DNA of 42,325 bases, taken from positions 1-42,325 of IMG/VR virus record IMGVR_UViG_3300046454_000747; one strand, 5' to 3'. Below, piece by piece: positions 39,238-42,325 of the stretch. The stretch comes from a virus. Numbering within the stretch: position 1 is the stretch's first letter; the number at the start of each line of letters is the position of its first letter. Made by a program: the position numbers and the translations under genes. Under the pieces are notes generated by a model that saw only the letters and a program-made list of their open reading frames with translations, made no database searches and was not told the origin of the DNA.

Positions 39238-39246
39238 GCTCTTTCC

Positions 39247-39549
39247 TTATTCGGCGATCGCCTCGGCCTGGGCGAGCTGCTCGAGCAGCCAGCGCAAGGC
39301 GTCGGGGCCGTTCTTAATGGGGGAGCCGTCCCGGAGACGTTCTGAGCGGGCATAGAGACCGTCAAACAGTTCCCGCAGCGCCGCCGACTGCATACTCGAA
39401 AGTTGCATGTCGAGGTGCCGCTGGACGTAGCCGGGCTGTCCGGCCATCAATGGGGCCTCGATGCGGACGGTTCGTTGCGTCGGTCCGCCGACGTCAGTAA
39501 TCGCGATTTTCGATTCCCCGTCTTCTACCTTCGTTTTCGCTCGCGCCAT
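39247..39549 (-). CDS. Hypothetical phage protein, 100 aa
   Basis: A soluble, charged protein (TKVEDGESKIAITDVGGPTQRTVRIEAPLMAG at the N-terminus, helical C-terminus LRELFDGLYARSERLRDGSPIKNGPDALRWLLEQLAQAEAIAE). It is nine bases from the SEC-C gene and ten bases from the methyltransferase gene. No domain is recognised. It might be a packaging or methyltransferase accessory. Confidence 0.6.
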   Translation of the reverse strand: MARAKTKVEDGESKIAITDVGGPTQRTVRIEAPLMAGQPGYVQRHLDMQLSSMQSAALRELFDGLYARSERLRDGSPIKNGPDALRWLLEQLAQAEAIAE

Positions 39550-39558
39550 CCGTGGCTC

Positions 39559-39753
39559 CTATTGAAGTGTGAGGTATTCGCCCGGACGGGCGCAACAGTT
39601 CTTGAATTTCTTGCCGCTGCCGCAGACGCATTTCGAGTTTCGCGGGACTTTCTTCCCGATGATCACCGTCTGAATTCGTTCCTTCCTGAATCGCGGCGCC
39701 ATGGCCGCTATCATCGCCAGTCGTGCGAAAAATCCGGGTGCATGGGCCGTCAT
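39559..39753 (-). CDS. SEC-C motif mini-protein, 64 aa
   Basis: The C-terminus KCVCGSGKKFKNCCARPGEY (C42, C44, C53, C54) is a SEC-C zinc-binding motif like that at the C-terminus of SecA. The N-terminus is basic and helical (FFARLAMIAAMAPRFRKERIQ). Stand-alone SEC-C proteins occur in phages and bacteria; the role here is unknown, possibly binding of a packaging partner. ATG overlaps the terminase stop as ATGA. Confidence 0.8.
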   Translation of the reverse strand: MTAHAPGFFARLAMIAAMAPRFRKERIQTVIIGKKVPRNSKCVCGSGKKFKNCCARPGEYLTLQ

Positions 39754-41711
39754 CGTTCGGTCACCAGGAAGGGGCGGCCGTCGGGGGTGGTGAATCCGGC
39801 CGGCCGTTCGCTTTGCTGTTGCGGGGCATTGCCGGCGTTTGGAATTCGCTTGAGCAGCGGCCAGCTCCGCCCGTTCTGCATCAAGAGCTCGGCCAAGGCC
39901 CTGTTATAGCGCAACGCGTCGCGCTGTTCGTTTTTGCCCGTTTTCCGCCAGGCCGAAACCAGATAGCCCGAGTTGTCGACCTCATCGTGGGCATATTCAT
40001 TGAGGAGCTGATCGAGAAACGAAAAATCCATCGCCGCCTCGGCGTTCACCGTGAAAATCGGGGGCTGGCCCGGCAGCGGATCGGTTTCAATGAGCGTCTG
40101 CACCCATCGCTGCGTACGCTCGGTATTGATTTCGAGATACAGCGGCAGCGTCGAAAAATGCGTCGGCGCGACCTGGGCCGCCGCGGCCCGTTTATAGGTC
40201 GGGTTGCCGTCCAGCGACTGCGGCCGGCAGAACTCGGGGAACGCCGAATGCCGCGAGCCCATACAGGGGAGACAGCCCGGTACCCGCCGGCAGAAAGCGT
40301 AAATCCGCTCGGTAACATGCCCGTCGCGAGCGTCCAGCAATACCCGAGCGGGGCGGAGCGGGTTTCCACGATCAGCATGGGGGAACGAGGCCCCGCGAAT
40401 CAGGGCCTCGACGTCTGCCTCGGAATAGCAAACGGCATAATCGACCAGGTGGCCCCGGGAATGCGGGCCCCAGGCAGTTGCCTGCCATTCGTACTGTTCG
40501 CCCCCCGCCTGCACGTCGACGGCCATCGTCAGGAAAACCGACCAGGCCGGGCAAAGCCGGCGAGCCTCGGCGTCGGGGCTGGCGAGGCGTTCGGCCAGCT
40601 CGTGCGCATGCACCTTGACCGGCTGCGGGTCCCATTCCTCGGCCTCGACTGAATTCTTGAAATCGCGGCGAGATTCACTGTCGTTCCGGCTGTCGAGGAA
40701 TTCGCCGACGAGCTGGCCCCATCCGGAGATTGCCAGGCTGTAGAGCGCCGACAAGGGGCCGAAACCGACATTCGGGCTGGCGACCCGCGGCTTTCCCGCG
40801 ATTTTTCCTTTGCGGTCGATCGATTGTCCCTCGGAGAGCCAGACGCCGGCACGCATCATCGCCGGCCGGTGTCGGTCTTCGATCCGTCCGAAGCAGAACT
40901 GGCATTCATACCAGGCCGAGGCGACGGCCATCGGCCGCTCGGAATGTTCGCCCGGGCGTTTATCCCAGCGCAGGCCGCCGGTCTCCTCCTGGCCGGTTCC
41001 CATCTTGAGGAGCTGGAATTCTCCGCAGTGCGGACACGGCACGTAACGGCGGCGGCGATCAGTCCCCGGGTCGTTCATCAGCCGGCCGATCCGGCAGTTC
41101 CCTTTGGTGCCAGGGCTCGACTCGAAAAAGTATTTCGATTCGAACGGATATAACAGGGCACGTTTGGTGAACAACTTGACAGGGTCCGCCTCGAAACTCT
41201 TTTTCGTCGTCCATTTCGATACTTCGCCGGCATGACCGTAACAGGCGGGAAACCCGGCCATGCTCGATGGAGAGCCACTGAAAGATTTGCGGATCCGGCA
41301 ACGCCGCAGGGCCACGAACCGTTTATTCCGCTGATGTTCTGGCTTGAGCTGCTCGCGCGTCGCCGCGCAGGCCTCGAGCATCGGATAGAGTTGGCTGTCG
41401 ATTGTGTCGTCAGCCTTGTCGTCGGTCGACGAGCCGAACAGCATCGGACGGGGCGCGTTGACGGCGAAGAAAATCAGCGCGGCAAGTGCCGTCGTGGTCT
41501 TCGCGTTGCGGACCGACCATTGCATGTAAATCTGCCTGACTAACGGGTCGTCGATGGCTTCGAGCACGCCCCGCACGTGCGGGAACAAATCGAGGTCGAA
41601 CAGACCGGGTGTTTCGGTTTCTTCGGGGATGACGATGTTGTCGGGGATCCACTGGACGGCCCGGACTCGATCGGGCGGGATCCAGGAGTCCCAGACTCGG
41701 CGGCTGAGCAC
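39750..41711 (-). CDS. terL: Terminase large subunit, GpA family
   Basis: 653 residues. The ATPase domain (1-200) has a Walker-A-like VRNAKTTTAL at about 67-76, degenerate like that of lambda gpA, and a GEVSKW segment where the Walker B Asp is not conserved. The zinc ribbon CPHC (226-229) and CQFC (270-273) is followed by the nuclease domain with MAVDVQAGG (D399) and LLDARDGH (D460), then YNRALAELLMQNG. It packages DNA into the prohead. The start is GTG at 41711, two bases after the small-subunit stop; ends with ATGA overlap into SEC-C. Confidence 0.88.
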   Translation of the reverse strand: MLSRRVWDSWIPPDRVRAVQWIPDNIVIPEETETPGLFDLDLFPHVRGVLEAIDDPLVRQIYMQWSVRNAKTTTALAALIFFAVNAPRPMLFGSSTDDKADDTIDSQLYPMLEACAATREQLKPEHQRNKRFVALRRCRIRKSFSGSPSSMAGFPACYGHAGEVSKWTTKKSFEADPVKLFTKRALLYPFESKYFFESSPGTKGNCRIGRLMNDPGTDRRRRYVPCPHCGEFQLLKMGTGQEETGGLRWDKRPGEHSERPMAVASAWYECQFCFGRIEDRHRPAMMRAGVWLSEGQSIDRKGKIAGKPRVASPNVGFGPLSALYSLAISGWGQLVGEFLDSRNDSESRRDFKNSVEAEEWDPQPVKVHAHELAERLASPDAEARRLCPAWSVFLTMAVDVQAGGEQYEWQATAWGPHSRGHLVDYAVCYSEADVEALIRGASFPHADRGNPLRPARVLLDARDGHVTERIYAFCRRVPGCLPCMGSRHSAFPEFCRPQSLDGNPTYKRAAAAQVAPTHFSTLPLYLEINTERTQRWVQTLIETDPLPGQPPIFTVNAEAAMDFSFLDQLLNEYAHDEVDNSGYLVSAWRKTGKNEQRDALRYNRALAELLMQNGRSWPLLKRIPNAGNAPQQQSERPAGFTTPDGRPFLVTER

Positions 41712-41712
41712 T

Positions 41713-42279
41713 TCAATCCTTCACCCCTTGTTCCAGACAACGGGCCATTTCCGCGCAAATCTTTCGGACGTCCCCTTCCCCCTCCGCCTGCAGCACCCGG
41801 TGATATTTCGCGGGCACGTGTTTGCACAGCATTTTTGGGAGCCGCATGAATCGATCCCTTGCCTGTTGTACGACTTCGACCGCGAACAACTCCCATTCAT
41901 CCCGCGGCAGCACGTTCCCGAGCTCGACCGCCTCCGACCGCTCCATCGCCGCGGCTTTGAGGCGATCCTGTTTCAGCCGTTCGCCTTCCCGGGCCAGCTT
42001 CAATTTCGTCGCCGGACTCAGGTTCTGCGTCTCGCTCGGCCGCCGCTGCAGATCGACCCAAGGATCAGTCTCTGATGGCAGGTAAATGCACTGCTGCCCT
42101 TCTTTCCGATGCGGCATGCCGGCATCACGCCAGCTCTTCACCGTCCGAGTCGACACTCCATATCGCCGCGAAGCCTCGAGATCCCCGCGGATTTCCGCCT
42201 CGCCCGCATTTTTCGACTTCGCGGCCTGTTTCGGCCGGTTTTTCGGGGCGCCGGAAGAAGAAGAAGCGTTTTTTTTCAT
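41713..42279 (-). CDS. terS: Terminase small subunit (Nu1-like DNA-recognition protein)
   Basis: 188 residues. The N-terminal basic region (KKNASSSSGAPKNRPKQAAK) is followed by a helix-turn-helix (ASRRYGVSTRTVKSWRDAGMP, about 35-56), then helical segments (TKLKLAREGERLKQDRLKAAAMERSEAVELG, WELFAVEVVQQARDRFMRLP). The HTH plus coiled helices before a GpA terminase is the lambda Nu1 layout; it would bind the packaging site. The ribosome site (TAAGG) is close to the ATG. It heads the late cluster at the right edge. Confidence 0.75.
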   Translation of the reverse strand: MKKNASSSSGAPKNRPKQAAKSKNAGEAEIRGDLEASRRYGVSTRTVKSWRDAGMPHRKEGQQCIYLPSETDPWVDLQRRPSETQNLSPATKLKLAREGERLKQDRLKAAAMERSEAVELGNVLPRDEWELFAVEVVQQARDRFMRLPKMLCKHVPAKYHRVLQAEGEGDVRKICAEMARCLEQGVKD

Positions 42280-42325
42280 GCCTTATCGACAGAAATTTCG
42301 CGAAAGCCACACCGCGCGGCGACCC

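Noticed and set aside
1-42325. CRISPR array or insertion sequence
   Set aside because: No regularly spaced direct repeats of 24-40 bases and no transposase or flanking terminal repeats were seen. The only recombinases are tyrosine type.

Overview
The window reads as an almost complete genome of a temperate, lambda-like siphophage, or a circularly permuted contig of one, probably from a planctomycete or another GC-rich host. All confident genes lie on the minus strand. They are tightly packed with ATGA, TGATG, TAATG and GTGA stop-start overlaps, and there is no rRNA, ribosomal-protein or host metabolic gene. The host guess is an inference from GC-rich codon use, Sec signal peptides on virion or lysis-stage proteins, a csrA gene and small Zn-ribbon proteins. 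It was not tested against a database.

Layout in the direction of transcription (right to left). At 42279-37433 is the packaging module: small terminase, GpA-type large terminase, a SEC-C mini-protein, a ParB/DNA-methyltransferase fusion and a small putative head-completion protein. At 37429-32348 is the head module: portal, S49 protease with a nested scaffold, capsid cement protein and major capsid protein. Stable hairpins bracket the cement and capsid genes. At 32252-22015 are connector and tail genes: head closure, tail terminator or neck, tube, tape measure and a large hub-like protein with an acidic linker. At 22015-12981 is the receptor and fibre region: a 28-cysteine protein, a Zn-ribbon/phosphoribosyltransferase/HAD fusion, a SAM methyltransferase, two parallel beta-helix proteins and fibre-adaptor proteins. 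At 12975-9533 are a second tyrosine recombinase, a secreted DKGH nuclease and a Zn-ribbon membrane protein, ending in an intrinsic terminator (9461-9510).

Next come a 47-nt 3' half of a tRNA-Lys gene (9317-9363, the likely attP core), a region of inverted repeats, a second terminator and the integrase (7606-8592). The early genes follow: a structured 470-nt leader, csrA, a replication initiator carrying internal palindromic iterons, a PolX-like nucleotidyltransferase, a DUF2303-like protein, a ParB-like protein, an XRE regulator and several small unknown proteins. The left edge (position 17) would flow directly into the terminase at the right edge if the molecule is circular. That gives the classic order att-int-early-packaging-head-tail-att.

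The most interesting unexplained items are: a 22-bp bipartite motif repeated just upstream of early gene starts; origin iterons inside the initiator gene; csrA preceded by a potential pseudoknot RNA; the PRTase-HAD plus methyltransferase pair inside the tail operon; and hairpins separating capsid genes. I found no recognisable endolysin and no CRISPR array. The only plus-strand genes are two weakly supported small ones near 10.8-11.2 kb.
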